A DNA stretch of 64,000 bases, taken from positions 1 through 64,000 of the forward strand of contig NZ_VXKQ01000008.1 of the NCBI RefSeq assembly GCF_008711465.1. The letters run 5' to 3'. Positions 18,960 through 28,773 of the stretch are shown one piece after another; positions within the stretch are counted from its first letter, which is position 1, and every line of letters starts with the position of its first letter. A program made the position numbers and the translations under genes. The stretch comes from Francisella sp. SYW-9 (GTDB lineage: Bacteria; Pseudomonadota; Gammaproteobacteria; Francisellales; Francisellaceae). The notes beneath the pieces were generated by a model. It saw nothing but the letters and a program-made list of their open reading frames with translations, did no database searches and was not told the DNA's origin.

Positions 18960-20276
18960 ATGAATTTTTTAAAACCTGCAAAAAATTTGCCTTTACTAGC
19001 TAAAGAGCAAATACAAAAACTATACCCTCATTGGCGACTAAGAATGTTTCTAGTTGCCTATATCGGCTACTTCACATACTATTTTGGTAGAAGTAGTTTT
19101 GATGTATCTAAACAATATATCACAACACTATCACCTGATGAGCTAGGACTAATAGGTGCTGGCTTAGGTATTGCTTATGGTGTCAGTAAATTTCTTATGG
19201 GTAATATTTCTGATAGAAGTAATGCCAAAGTATTCTTAGCTATAGGCTTATTTATAACAGGATTTATTAATCTTTTATTACCTAGTCTTCTTTCTCTAGG
19301 TGTTCTTGTTATGTTTATAGCAATGTTTTTAAATGGTTGGGCTCAAGGTATGGGTTGGCCAGCTTGTGCACGTATTATGACTCACTGGTTCTGCTCTAAC
19401 GAACGTGGAACTAAAATGGGGATCTGGAATACTGCTCATAACGTAGGCGCAGGATGTTTAGCGATCGTTGTAGTTCCGATTGGGTTATATTTATTTAGTG
19501 GTGACTGGCATGGACTTTTTTATGTTGCTGGTGCATTATGTATAGGCGTAGGTATTTTAATATTAATTTTTGGTGCTGATACTCCTCAATCACTAGGTTT
19601 ACCAGCTATTGAAGTATATAAAGGTTACACTACCGCTGAAGCACATCATGAGAAAGAATTCTCAGCTAAAGAGATATTCTTTAAGTATGTATTAAATAAT
19701 AAGTGGGTTTGGTTAATAGCTGTTGCAAATGCTTTTGTATATTGTGCAAGATATGGTCTTGGAAGCTGGGCTCCTTACTACCTAGTTCACGTTAAGCATT
19801 TATCAACTTCTGATGGTCTTATTGCTTATGCTATGTTTGAGCTACCAGCAATTCCAGGAACTATAGTCATTGGTTGGTTAACAGATAGATTCTTTGGTAG
19901 TCGTAGAGCTCCAATGAGTGTAATATGTATGATTTTATTTATTGGTGCTTTACTTGTATATTGGTATAGCAACACTCCTGTAGTACTTTGGGCATCATTA
20001 TCTGCAATGGGGATATTAATATATGGTCCTGTTGCCTTGATTGGAATATTAGCTCTAGATCTTGTTCCTAAAAAAGCAGGCGGAACAGCTGCAGGATTTA
20101 CTGGATTATTTGGTTATTTCCTAGGTACTGTTGGTGCTCAAGCTGTAATTGGTGCGATTGCTACATTCTTAGGTTGGAATGCTGTATTTGTCTTCTTATT
20201 GAGTGCTTGTGTTATTGCTATAGTTCTTTTGGCAATATGTTGGAATCTTGGCTATAATAAAGTTTCCGAGGACTAG
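18960..20276 (+). CDS. glpT: Glycerol-3-phosphate/phosphate antiporter
   Basis: A 438-residue, 12-segment MFS protein of the organophosphate:phosphate antiporter family. It shows LFVAYIGYFTYYFGRSSFDVSKQYI-type elements (YYFGRSSF near residue 40), the loop GVSKFLMGNISDRSNAKVF, the central NGWAQGMGWPACARIMTHWF and C-terminal DLVPKKAGGTAAGFTGLFGYFLG. It imports glycerol 3-phosphate in exchange for phosphate across the inner membrane. It follows the exported glycerophosphodiesterase in the same direction and is followed after 13 nt by PBP4, so the three may share a transcript. Confidence 0.93.
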   Translation: MNFLKPAKNLPLLAKEQIQKLYPHWRLRMFLVAYIGYFTYYFGRSSFDVSKQYITTLSPDELGLIGAGLGIAYGVSKFLMGNISDRSNAKVFLAIGLFITGFINLLLPSLLSLGVLVMFIAMFLNGWAQGMGWPACARIMTHWFCSNERGTKMGIWNTAHNVGAGCLAIVVVPIGLYLFSGDWHGLFYVAGALCIGVGILILIFGADTPQSLGLPAIEVYKGYTTAEAHHEKEFSAKEIFFKYVLNNKWVWLIAVANAFVYCARYGLGSWAPYYLVHVKHLSTSDGLIAYAMFELPAIPGTIVIGWLTDRFFGSRRAPMSVICMILFIGALLVYWYSNTPVVLWASLSAMGILIYGPVALIGILALDLVPKKAGGTAAGFTGLFGYFLGTVGAQAVIGAIATFLGWNAVFVFLLSACVIAIVLLAICWNLGYNKVSED

Positions 20277-20289
20277 ATTATACGCCTAG

Positions 20290-21687
20290 ATGACTTTTAA
20301 TAATTTATTAAAAATTTTGATAACCTCTATAATTTTTATCTCATCAATATCATACTCATTAAACTCTATAGAGATTAATAAATCCTTTGATAAAGCAGTA
20401 AAAAACAATCAGCTTAATTCTGCTCTAATTGGAGTTAAAATTACAGATTTAAATAATGGTAAAACAATATACTCTAAAAATGCTGATAAAAACTTCATCC
20501 CGGCTAGCAATACTAAACTTGTAACTAGTACAGCTGCCTTACTATACCTTGGGAAAAATTTTAAATACAAGACCAAACTTTATTATGATAAATTTCAAAA
20601 TCATACTATAAATAATCTATATATAGTTTTTTCTGGAGATCCTAGTTTTACTACTAAAGACTTACAAAATCTATTAAGCTCATTAAAGACTTCTAAAATA
20701 AACAAGATTAACCAAGTCTATTTTGTTAATAAGTTTTTCACCGGCCGTAATACTTCTATAAATGAAAGTCAGTCTAGTGCAATATTTGCCTATGGAGCAC
20801 CAAGTTCAGTATATAACCTTAATGAAAACTCTGTAGCATTAGAGTTAACACCTGAAAAGCAAACCTTTAATATTAAACAAATATCTGGCGAGCCATTACA
20901 ATTTAAGAACGAACTATTTATTGCTAATAAACAACAGCTTAAAACATGTCAGTTTAATGGTTATAACTATGCTGAGACATTAATTCTTTCAGGATGCTTA
21001 CCTAAGAATACTTATACTTTTAGTTTTGCAGTTCAGAATCCAAAACTTACAATGAAAAAAGCCGTCTTAAGAGAGCTATCAAGAATAAACATCACTACAA
21101 CGAATAATATAAAAGTTACTACAAAGCTTCCCAAGAATGCTACTTTATTAGCCCAACATAATTCAACTAAATTAGATGTATTGTTAAAGCATATGCTAGT
21201 TATCTCCGACAATCTATATGCTCAAACAATACTACGAACTATCGGCTATTATTATAATGGTGTTGGTAGCATCATATCTGGGAAAAATACTACTTTTGAA
21301 ATATTAAAAAATAAACTCAAGCTAAACACTGACAGTATACAACTAGAGGATGGCGCTGGGATGTCAGATAATGATCTACTAAATCCTAACTTCCTAGTAA
21401 ACTTATTATATAAAATGTCTTTAAATAAAGATTATAAACTTTTTAAAAGTATGCTAGCAATATATGGAGAAACAGGCACATTAAAAAATTTCAAAGGTAA
21501 TGATCTTAAAGGTAAAGTTTTTGCAAAAACAGGTACTCAAACTACAGGTATAGCATTATCTGGATACCTTATTAAAAACAATAATCAATATGCTTTTTCA
21601 ATACTTATCAACTCCTTAAAAGAGTCTCAGAAATCTCAAGCTCATAATTTTGAAAAAGAGTTATTAGAGAGTTTATATACAAACTAA
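20290..21687 (+). CDS. dacB: D-alanyl-D-alanine carboxypeptidase/endopeptidase (PBP4 family)
   Basis: A 465-residue periplasmic peptidoglycan-trimming enzyme. A hydrophobic N-terminal signal (residues about 6-23) precedes the serine active-site motif S73-N-T-K76 (FIPASNTKLVTS). The second motif is S306-D-N308 (VISDNLYAQ) and the third K413-T-G415 (FAKTGTQ). Residues between motifs 1 and 2 contain the large insertion typical of PBP4. No clear Shine-Dalgarno is seen before the ATG, which starts 13 nt after glpT and suggests coupling. The gene converges with the purine permease, leaving 3 nt between their stops. Confidence 0.95.
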   Translation: MTFNNLLKILITSIIFISSISYSLNSIEINKSFDKAVKNNQLNSALIGVKITDLNNGKTIYSKNADKNFIPASNTKLVTSTAALLYLGKNFKYKTKLYYDKFQNHTINNLYIVFSGDPSFTTKDLQNLLSSLKTSKINKINQVYFVNKFFTGRNTSINESQSSAIFAYGAPSSVYNLNENSVALELTPEKQTFNIKQISGEPLQFKNELFIANKQQLKTCQFNGYNYAETLILSGCLPKNTYTFSFAVQNPKLTMKKAVLRELSRINITTTNNIKVTTKLPKNATLLAQHNSTKLDVLLKHMLVISDNLYAQTILRTIGYYYNGVGSIISGKNTTFEILKNKLKLNTDSIQLEDGAGMSDNDLLNPNFLVNLLYKMSLNKDYKLFKSMLAIYGETGTLKNFKGNDLKGKVFAKTGTQTTGIALSGYLIKNNNQYAFSILINSLKESQKSQAHNFEKELLESLYTN

Positions 21688-21690
21688 CGG

Positions 21691-23007
21691 TTAGTAAAAA
21701 ATTTCTATAACCAACAAAACTATAGAAAGTAAATTTAGTATAATCAAAGTATAACTAATATCTTTAAAGCCTGATATAAGAATCTTATAAGCCGTCCATA
21801 GAATCAGCCCCAGTATCACACCATGAGTTATTGACCCTGTCAAAGGAATTATAAACATAGTTAATAACGCTGGTACTGCTTCTGGTATATTATCCCAGTC
21901 AATATCTATTACTAGCCTGACCATATGTACTCCAACAATAAATAACACTGGAGCTGTTGCTACTGCTGGGACAAGAGATAACAATGGTGATAAAAATAAA
22001 AATGGTAAAAATAATAAACCTGTTACAATAACTCCAAATCCTGTTTTAGTTCCTGCTTTAATTCCAGTTATCGACTCAATATAACCTATTGCTGAACTAG
22101 TACCAAATATTCCTGATAATATCCCTGCTATACCTTCAACAGTCAGTATTTGTTTAAAATTTCTAGGTTCTCCTTTTTCATCTAAAAGGTTTCCAGCCTC
22201 ACAAATACCTATTGCACCAGCCAAGCTATCAAATAACACTGTAAATATAAAAGCAAATATCGCAGGCCATAATGCTATAGATAAAGAATTTACTAAATCA
22301 AGTTGACCAAATATTGAAAAATCAGGCATTGAAACAATACCACTAAATTTAGTAGTTAGACCGAAACTTGGAAAAAAGAAGTTCAATATCAAATAAATAA
22401 GAGTAATAGCAACAATACCTAAGATCAATGAAGAAGAGTAATTATAATAAGTCAATATCCCAATAAATAATAACCCCAGTAAAAATAAAACAAATGATAT
22501 ATTTATATTAGCCATTTTAATAATATTAACAGGATCAGGCGCTACTATATTTGCTGATTTTAATGCTAAAAAAGCTATCAATAGTCCTATACCTGCAACA
22601 ACTGCATATCTCAACTGTTTAGGAATAGCCTTTATAATTTTTGTTCTAATATTTGTTATTGATAAAACTGTAAAAATGACCCCTGACCAAAAGACAACAC
22701 CTAAAGCAACTTGCCAACTTACATGCATTTGTTGGACTACTGTATAAGTAAAAAATGCATTAATACCCATACCTGGGGCGATTGCTATAGGATTATTTGA
22801 AAATATCCCCATTAGTATACATCCAACAAAAGACACTACTATGGTAGCAGTCAATGCTCCAGCGAAAGGAATTCCTGCTTGTGATAATATAACTGGATTT
22901 ACAATGATTATATACATCATTGATAAAAAAGTTGTTACGCCACCAATAGTCTCTCGTTTAAAGGAGAAGCCCTCTTCCCTAAACGCATCAGATATCTTTA
23001 ATTTCAT
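21691..23007 (-). CDS. NCS2 family purine permease (AzgA/GhxP type)
   Basis: A 438-residue inner-membrane H+ symporter with about 12-14 hydrophobic segments. The start FSFKRETIGGVTTFLSMMYIIIVNP and the segment NPIAIAPGMGINAFFTYTVV are diagnostic for the AzgA-type branch, which imports adenine, guanine or hypoxanthine. Other family elements are FDSLAGAIGICEAGNLLDEKG and GTSSAIGYIESITGIKAGTKTG. It starts 10 nt after the deaminase at 23018, so the operon imports a purine base and deaminates it. Adenine is the most likely substrate by this context. Confidence 0.93.
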   Translation of the reverse strand: MKLKISDAFREEGFSFKRETIGGVTTFLSMMYIIIVNPVILSQAGIPFAGALTATIVVSFVGCILMGIFSNNPIAIAPGMGINAFFTYTVVQQMHVSWQVALGVVFWSGVIFTVLSITNIRTKIIKAIPKQLRYAVVAGIGLLIAFLALKSANIVAPDPVNIIKMANINISFVLFLLGLLFIGILTYYNYSSSLILGIVAITLIYLILNFFFPSFGLTTKFSGIVSMPDFSIFGQLDLVNSLSIALWPAIFAFIFTVLFDSLAGAIGICEAGNLLDEKGEPRNFKQILTVEGIAGILSGIFGTSSAIGYIESITGIKAGTKTGFGVIVTGLLFLPFLFLSPLLSLVPAVATAPVLFIVGVHMVRLVIDIDWDNIPEAVPALLTMFIIPLTGSITHGVILGLILWTAYKILISGFKDISYTLIILNLLSIVLLVIEIFY

Positions 23008-23017
23008 AATATTTAAC

Positions 23018-23968
23018 CTAAATAAATTTTGCTTCTAAACTATTATTTATAAGTTTAATAATTTGAGCTTCAGATAAGTTTAAAGCTTGTGCTAACTGCC
23101 TATAGTTTTCATTAACATAACCACCAAAATATGCAGGATCATCTGAGTTAATAGTTACTTTAACACCCTTTTCTAGAAGTTTAGCTGCAGGATGTTTAGA
23201 CAAATCTGTTATAACTTTTAAACATTTATTTGATAATGGACACATTGTCAAAGCAATATTATCTTTTATGACTCTTTGAATTAATGTCTCATCATTTAAA
23301 ATTGCATTACCATGGTCTATCCTATCTATACCTAATACATCTATAGCTTCCCAAATATACTCAACAGGCCCTTCTTCACCAGCATGAGCAACTAAATATA
23401 GACCATCTTTCTTGGCTTGCTCAAAAACTCTTTTAAATTTAGATGGAGGATTTCCTAATTCACTACTATCTAAGCCTATACCTATAAAATGCTCACGAAA
23501 ACCCATCATTTTTTCAAAAGAGCGTAGTGCATGATCTTCTGATAAATGTCGTAAAAAACACACTATAATGCTGGCCTTTATACCAAAGTCTTTTTCGGCT
23601 TGTTTAATAGCTTGAGCCACACCGCTAAATACAGTTGATAAACTTATTCCTCTCTCTAAATGAGCTTGAGGATCTATGAACATTTCCGTATGCGTTACAT
23701 TATCTTGATTTGCTTTTACTAAATACGCATAAGTCAAATCATAGAAATCTTGCTCAGTTAATAACACAGACATACCTTGATAATATAAATCTAAAAAATC
23801 CTGGAGATTATTAAAATTATACGCTCTTTTAATTTCATTTATTGAATTATACTTAAGACTTACTTTATTTCTTTGTGCTAACTGAAACATCATCTTAGGC
23901 TCTAATGTACCCTCTATATGTAGATGAAGTTCGGCTTTTGACATTGCTAATACACTCTCATATTTCAT
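23018..23968 (-). CDS. Adenine deaminase (adenosine deaminase-like)
   Basis: A zinc hydrolase of the adenosine/adenine deaminase superfamily, about 316 residues. The metal site is HLHIEGT near the start, the catalytic His-Ala-Gly-Glu is LVAHAGEEGP, and the end has NSDDPAYFGGYVNENY. The EGT and SDDPAYFGGY forms are typical of the bacterial adenine deaminase subgroup rather than true adenosine deaminases (which usually have DG and TDDP). Start is uncertain: an ATG at 23968 is chosen over a TTG 12 nt upstream, and a third ATG at 23944 would begin directly at MSKAELHLH. It feeds hypoxanthine into purine salvage together with the adjacent permease. Confidence 0.88.
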   Translation of the reverse strand: MKYESVLAMSKAELHLHIEGTLEPKMMFQLAQRNKVSLKYNSINEIKRAYNFNNLQDFLDLYYQGMSVLLTEQDFYDLTYAYLVKANQDNVTHTEMFIDPQAHLERGISLSTVFSGVAQAIKQAEKDFGIKASIIVCFLRHLSEDHALRSFEKMMGFREHFIGIGLDSSELGNPPSKFKRVFEQAKKDGLYLVAHAGEEGPVEYIWEAIDVLGIDRIDHGNAILNDETLIQRVIKDNIALTMCPLSNKCLKVITDLSKHPAAKLLEKGVKVTINSDDPAYFGGYVNENYRQLAQALNLSEAQIIKLINNSLEAKFI

Positions 23969-24088
23969 AATATTTAACAAACCTAATGTTCAATATTTAA
24001 TAAACCTATATTACCACATAAAAAAGTTCTTTGGAGCTTAATAAGTTTCATATAAGAAATATTTATTGTTTATATAACCAATTACTAT

Positions 24089-24117
24089 TTGACTCAATTT
24101 ATTAGATTAAATAAAAT
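24089..24117 (+). promoter_or_regulatory. Candidate katG promoter
   Basis: TTGACT (24089-24094, 5/6) and TAAAAT (24112-24117, 5/6) are separated by 17 nt. This predicts initiation near 24124 and a leader of about 120 nt before katG. No OxyR site was identified by eye. Confidence 0.55.
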
Positions 24118-24245
24118 CGAGTTATAGGCTTAAATTTATTTTAAATATATTTAGACCTTTATGAAATAAGTATGAATGATATCTGATCCTCATTAAATTA
24201 GATAATTAACTACTTATAAGTCAAGACCAATAAAAGGAACAAATC

Positions 24246-26459
24246 ATGGTAAAAAAAATTGTCACAGCTGTAGGAATGTCTGGCATGTTACTATCTGGTG
24301 ATGGTGCTTTCGCAGAAAATAGAGGTCCTCTATCTCCTCAAAGTGTAAACCTATCTCCTCTACGTAACTTAAACACTATAGATAGCCCAATGGGCAAAGA
24401 TTATAGTTATCGTGAAGCATTTAAGAAGCTTGATACCGAGCAGTTAAAAAAAGATATGCAGGAGCTTCTAACTCAATCACAAGACTGGTGGCCTGCTGAC
24501 TTTGGCAATTATGGACCTTTCTTTATTAGATTGTCTTGGCATGATGCAGGTACATATAGAGTCTCTGATGGTCGTGGTGGAGCTAATCGCGGTCAGCAAA
24601 GATTTTCTCCTTTAAATAGTTGGCCAGATAATGTAAACCTTGATAAAGCTCGAGAGCTTCTATGGCCTATCAAACAAAAATATGGAGATGCTGTTTCTTG
24701 GTCTGACTTACTTGTCTTAGCTGGTACAGTTTCTTTAGAGTCTATGGGAATGAAACCTATTGGCTTTGCATTTGGTAGAGAAGATGATTGGCAAGCTGAT
24801 GATACAAACTGGGGTATATCTCCTGAAGAGCTTTCAAGTAATGTCAAAGATGGTAAACTTGTTAAACCATTCTCCGCTACAGAAATGGGATTAATTTATG
24901 TAAACCCAGAAGGGCCTGATGGTAAGCCCGATGTAAAAAAAGCTGGTAAGGCTATTCGTCAAGCATTCAGTGGTATGGGCATGACAGATAAAGAGACTGT
25001 TGCTTTAATTGCTGGTGGCCATACATTTGGTAAAACTCATGGCGCAGTTCCTGCTAAAGATGTCAAAAAAGATATAGGCCCAGCTCCAGATAAAGCTCCT
25101 ATAGAACAGCAAGGTTTTGGCTGGCATAACAGTTATGGTACTGGTAAAGGTGATGACACTATGGGTAGTGGTCTTGAAGGTTCTTGGACTTCTACACCAA
25201 CATACTGGAACCATGATTTCTTAAATAATTTATATAACCTAGATTATGAAAAAACATTATCTCCAGCTGGGGCTCATCAATGGGTTGCAACAAATGCTAA
25301 AAAAGAAAATATGGTTCCTGATGCTCATAAGCCAGGCGTTAAACATAAGCCTATAATGTTTACTACTGACCTTGCATTAAAAGAAGATCCTAAGTTCAAT
25401 AAATATGCTCAAGAATTTTATAACAATCCAGAAGAATTTAAAGAAGAATTTGCTAAAGCATGGTTTAAACTAACCCATAGAGATATGGGTCCTAAGTCTA
25501 GATATATAGGGCCTTGGATTCCTGAGCAAAACTTTATTTGGCAAGATCCAGTTCCTAAAGCTGACTATAAGCAGATATCTAATCAAGATGTAACGCAGCT
25601 TAAGCAAAATATCATAAGCTCTGGACTTACTAACCAACAACTTATAAGAACTGCTTGGGATTCTGCTTCTACGTATCGTAAAACCGATTATAAAGGTGGA
25701 TCAAATGGTGCTAGAATTGCTTTGGCCCCAGAGAAAGATTGGCAAATGAATGAGCCAGCTAAACTTGAAGTTGTTATAACTAAGCTTAAAGAAATCCAAG
25801 CTAATTTTAACAATAGTAAAAAAGATGATACTAAAGTTTCTCTAGCTGATCTAATTGTACTTGGAGGTAATGTAGGTGTTGAACAAGCAGCAAAACAAGC
25901 TGGATATACTATAGAGATACCTTTTGTTCCAGGTAGAACAGATGCTACACAAGCCCAAACTGATATTGAGTCATTTAATCATCTAAAAACTAAAGCTGAC
26001 GGTTTTATAAACTACACTGATGGTACTATAGCTGTTAATCAATTACCTCAAGCTTTAGTTGAAAAAGCAAGTATGCTTGATCTAAATGTTCCAGAGATGA
26101 CAGTATTAGTTGGTGGTATGCGCGCACTAAATATAAACTATGATAACTCTCAAGAAGGAGTATTTACATCAACTCCGGGTCAGCTTAATAACAAATTCTT
26201 TGTGAACTTGTTAGATATGTCTACAGAGTGGAAAAAGTCTGATACAAATGCTGGAGAATATATTGGTATAGATAGAAAAACTGGTAAGCAAAAATGGACA
26301 GCTTCACCTGTAGATCTAATCTTTGGTTCAAACTCAGAGCTTAAAGCTGTAGCTCAAGTTTATGCTGAAAATGGTAATAAACAAAAATTTATCAATGATT
26401 TTGCTAAAGCTTGGCATAAAGTTATGATGCTTGGCAGATTTGATGTTCAAGAATCATAA
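24246..26459 (+). CDS. katG: Exported catalase-peroxidase
   Basis: A haem enzyme that removes hydrogen peroxide, 737 residues with the two-domain KatG layout. An N-terminal signal ([22 protein letters not shown]) predicts export, unlike cytoplasmic KatG of enterics; Francisella KatG is known to be exported. In the active domain the distal triad is R95, W98 and H99 ([11 protein letters not shown]), the proximal His is H259 ([11 protein letters not shown]), and the Trp-Tyr-Met adduct is W98-Y218-M244, all present. The C-terminal domain (about 430-737) lacks the haem residues, as usual. AAAGGA precedes the ATG. It is monocistronic, converging on the MOSC fusion gene. Confidence 0.97.
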   Translation: MVKKIVTAVGMSGMLLSGDGAFAENRGPLSPQSVNLSPLRNLNTIDSPMGKDYSYREAFKKLDTEQLKKDMQELLTQSQDWWPADFGNYGPFFIRLSWHDAGTYRVSDGRGGANRGQQRFSPLNSWPDNVNLDKARELLWPIKQKYGDAVSWSDLLVLAGTVSLESMGMKPIGFAFGREDDWQADDTNWGISPEELSSNVKDGKLVKPFSATEMGLIYVNPEGPDGKPDVKKAGKAIRQAFSGMGMTDKETVALIAGGHTFGKTHGAVPAKDVKKDIGPAPDKAPIEQQGFGWHNSYGTGKGDDTMGSGLEGSWTSTPTYWNHDFLNNLYNLDYEKTLSPAGAHQWVATNAKKENMVPDAHKPGVKHKPIMFTTDLALKEDPKFNKYAQEFYNNPEEFKEEFAKAWFKLTHRDMGPKSRYIGPWIPEQNFIWQDPVPKADYKQISNQDVTQLKQNIISSGLTNQQLIRTAWDSASTYRKTDYKGGSNGARIALAPEKDWQMNEPAKLEVVITKLKEIQANFNNSKKDDTKVSLADLIVLGGNVGVEQAAKQAGYTIEIPFVPGRTDATQAQTDIESFNHLKTKADGFINYTDGTIAVNQLPQALVEKASMLDLNVPEMTVLVGGMRALNINYDNSQEGVFTSTPGQLNNKFFVNLLDMSTEWKKSDTNAGEYIGIDRKTGKQKWTASPVDLIFGSNSELKAVAQVYAENGNKQKFINDFAKAWHKVMMLGRFDVQES

Positions 26460-26483
26460 ATCTTAATAATCTTCTTATAAAAA

Positions 26484-28229
26484 TCAGTATTTTTCTTTAA
26501 TTACAACACGTTTTGTTTTTGGTTTTGCACGGCAAAGTAATACCTGATTTTTTTCTAATTTAGAAGGTAAACTAAATTCATAATATACACTACCCTCTAC
26601 TAATGATGCTTTACAAGTTTCACATATCCCCATGCGGCAAGAACATGCAGGTTCTAAACCAGCAGATTCAGCCAACTCTAAAAGTGTAAAATTATCACTA
26701 GCTTTCCATTCTACTTCTTTATTTGAAGTTGTAAACACAACTTGTGAGCTTTCTAATTCGCTATGCTCCTGAGTATTAGCATTTATTTCAAATGACTCTT
26801 GAAATATACGTTCTGGGTTCCCACCACCATCAATCAAAGCTTTCTGTAGAGTCTCTTGAAAGATTTTAGGACCACACATATAAACATCAAACTCATGCAA
26901 TGGCATATCCATTTTTTTACTTCCGTTAAGAATATAACAACCATCAATAATAGATTTAATATCTTTAATAGTTAAATAGCCTTTTATATCATAATCAACT
27001 CCTAAAGTATCTTCGCTATTTGGTTGAGAATAAGCATACAACTTTGAAATATTATATTTATTTACTAATTTATCCAGCTCATCTCTAAATGGATGATTAA
27101 CTTTGTTTTGACAACAATGAATAAAATAAATAGGTGGGTTTTTTCCAGCTCTTGATAAATGTGCTTTTAACATAGCCAATATTGGAGTTATACCTATACC
27201 TCCAGCAATTAGTAATATTGGTTTAAAGCCACTACGATCAAGAACAAACCGTCCCATCGGCGGTTGAACTTCTAAAGGCATACCTTCTTGAATTTGATTA
27301 TGCATAAAACCAGAGCCAACTCCTTTAACTTCTCTTTTAATACTTAATCTATACGACTCTACTTGATCGTGATAGTCTGACAAACTCCAAACACGGATTA
27401 AAGATGATCTATCATTATTTTCTATTGGTAATTTGACAGTAAGAAATTGGCCTGCTCTGTACAATGCGAGAGGTTCATTATCAATAGCTTTTAAAATAAA
27501 TGATTTGATATTAGGTGTTTCTTCAATAATCTGATCAACAATTAATGTTCGCCAGTTTTCCCAGCTATATTTACCTAATCGTTTTTGATCAATAAGTGTA
27601 TAAAGTCTATTTCCTAAAAGAAGGGATGAGGTTCCACTTAATCCTGGTAAAGCTAAAATTAGCTTTAGCTTTTCTTCATCAAACATTTGTTGCCCTAATG
27701 CAATGGATGCTATTTCTGTAATAGCAATACTATTTCTTTCTTTATGTATCACCTTTACCTTATCACCAGCCTGTATTTTACCAGGTTGTAGAACATTGAA
27801 ATAAACGCCACTTCTTCCAGAAAGTCCAAACTTTTGTATAAATGAGTTGGGCTGATCTAAACGCCAGCATAACTTAAAACAAGGAATACGAGGGCCAGAG
27901 ACAGATAGTTTGACCTGTTCGCCAATAGCTATAACATCACCAACATACAAATTTTTTTCATCTAGTTGACTAATAATTAAATTCTCAGCAAAAAAACCCG
28001 GGGTAAACTTTTTACTACTTACATTAAGTTGATCTGCCCAATACTGATAGTTTTCTTCAGCAAAAGCATAAATAGCGTCAGCATGTTCGGCAACCTCATT
28101 ATTAGCTAAGCCATTTTTTTCAACAGCTATTGGACCATTTATAGGTTCTTTAATATAAGCAGTTCTTACTGATTCACCATTAATGTTTTGTATACGAGTT
28201 TTTCCAACACAAATATTTACTAATTCCAT
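26484..28229 (-). CDS. MOSC domain - ferredoxin reductase - [2Fe-2S] ferredoxin fusion
   Basis: A 581-residue three-part protein. Residues 1-160 form a YiiM-like MOSC domain (GLANNEVAEHADAIYAF, FTPGFFAENLII, RIPCFKLCWRL) with a candidate cofactor-binding Cys. Residues about 225-480 form an FAD/NAD(P)H reductase (LYRAGQFLTVKLP, IRVWSLSD, LLIAGGIGITPILAML, VYMCGPKIFQ). Residues about 495-581 form a plant-type ferredoxin with cluster ligands C531, C536, C539 and C566. MOSC domains bind sulfur-carrying molybdenum cofactor, and YiiM relatives reduce N-hydroxylated compounds. This fusion would carry its own electron supply. The physiological substrate is not known. No signal peptide, so cytoplasmic. 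Confidence 0.9.
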   Translation of the reverse strand: MELVNICVGKTRIQNINGESVRTAYIKEPINGPIAVEKNGLANNEVAEHADAIYAFAEENYQYWADQLNVSSKKFTPGFFAENLIISQLDEKNLYVGDVIAIGEQVKLSVSGPRIPCFKLCWRLDQPNSFIQKFGLSGRSGVYFNVLQPGKIQAGDKVKVIHKERNSIAITEIASIALGQQMFDEEKLKLILALPGLSGTSSLLLGNRLYTLIDQKRLGKYSWENWRTLIVDQIIEETPNIKSFILKAIDNEPLALYRAGQFLTVKLPIENNDRSSLIRVWSLSDYHDQVESYRLSIKREVKGVGSGFMHNQIQEGMPLEVQPPMGRFVLDRSGFKPILLIAGGIGITPILAMLKAHLSRAGKNPPIYFIHCCQNKVNHPFRDELDKLVNKYNISKLYAYSQPNSEDTLGVDYDIKGYLTIKDIKSIIDGCYILNGSKKMDMPLHEFDVYMCGPKIFQETLQKALIDGGGNPERIFQESFEINANTQEHSELESSQVVFTTSNKEVEWKASDNFTLLELAESAGLEPACSCRMGICETCKASLVEGSVYYEFSLPSKLEKNQVLLCRAKPKTKRVVIKEKY

Positions 28230-28773
28230 TTAAGTTTACACTCCTATTAATAGTACAAAATCTATTAACATTTTTATTTACTTTTTTTTCTTAAAACTTT
28301 TAATAAGAAAATTTTAATATCTTCTTCTGTTCTTAAAATCAAATTATTCATTCTATTTTATAGGTTTAAATTAATTACCTTTACACTTGTAATTATATAA
28401 CTAATTATCATTTTAAATAAGCCATCATGAACTTAACCATTGTTAAAAAAAATTAACATCAAATTACTTAGTAGACTTCTGAAACATTTGTAAATAATTA
28501 ACATTCATCTTTGTGACTTTTAAAAATTGAATACTTTCTTTTATATGATAATTTATAAGCTAAACCCTTGATGTTTAATATTTTTCAACTTTAGACAACA
28601 TCGTGTTTAGCCTTTTGCAATTGCTTTTATATTTTTATGCATAGAATCTAAATTAAGAAAAGATCTTTTAGAGTTAACTTCTCTTTTGATTGATGAGCTA
28701 AATAAGTGAACTTGTAAATATTTTTTTTTGATCTAATATGTAAATATAAACGCTATATTTTATCAAACCTTAT
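28230..28773. other. 544-nt AT-rich intergenic region without a convincing gene
   Basis: Region between the divergent MOSC-fusion and dgt genes. I read all frames and found only short ORFs; the clearest are 9-14 codons. On the minus strand at about 28640-28560 a frame reads MHKNIKAIAKG then stop, with more uninterrupted sequence after it. This could be a decayed gene but could equally be chance. The region must hold both divergent promoters. No clear IS end, tRNA or long inverted repeat was seen. Confidence 0.5.
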
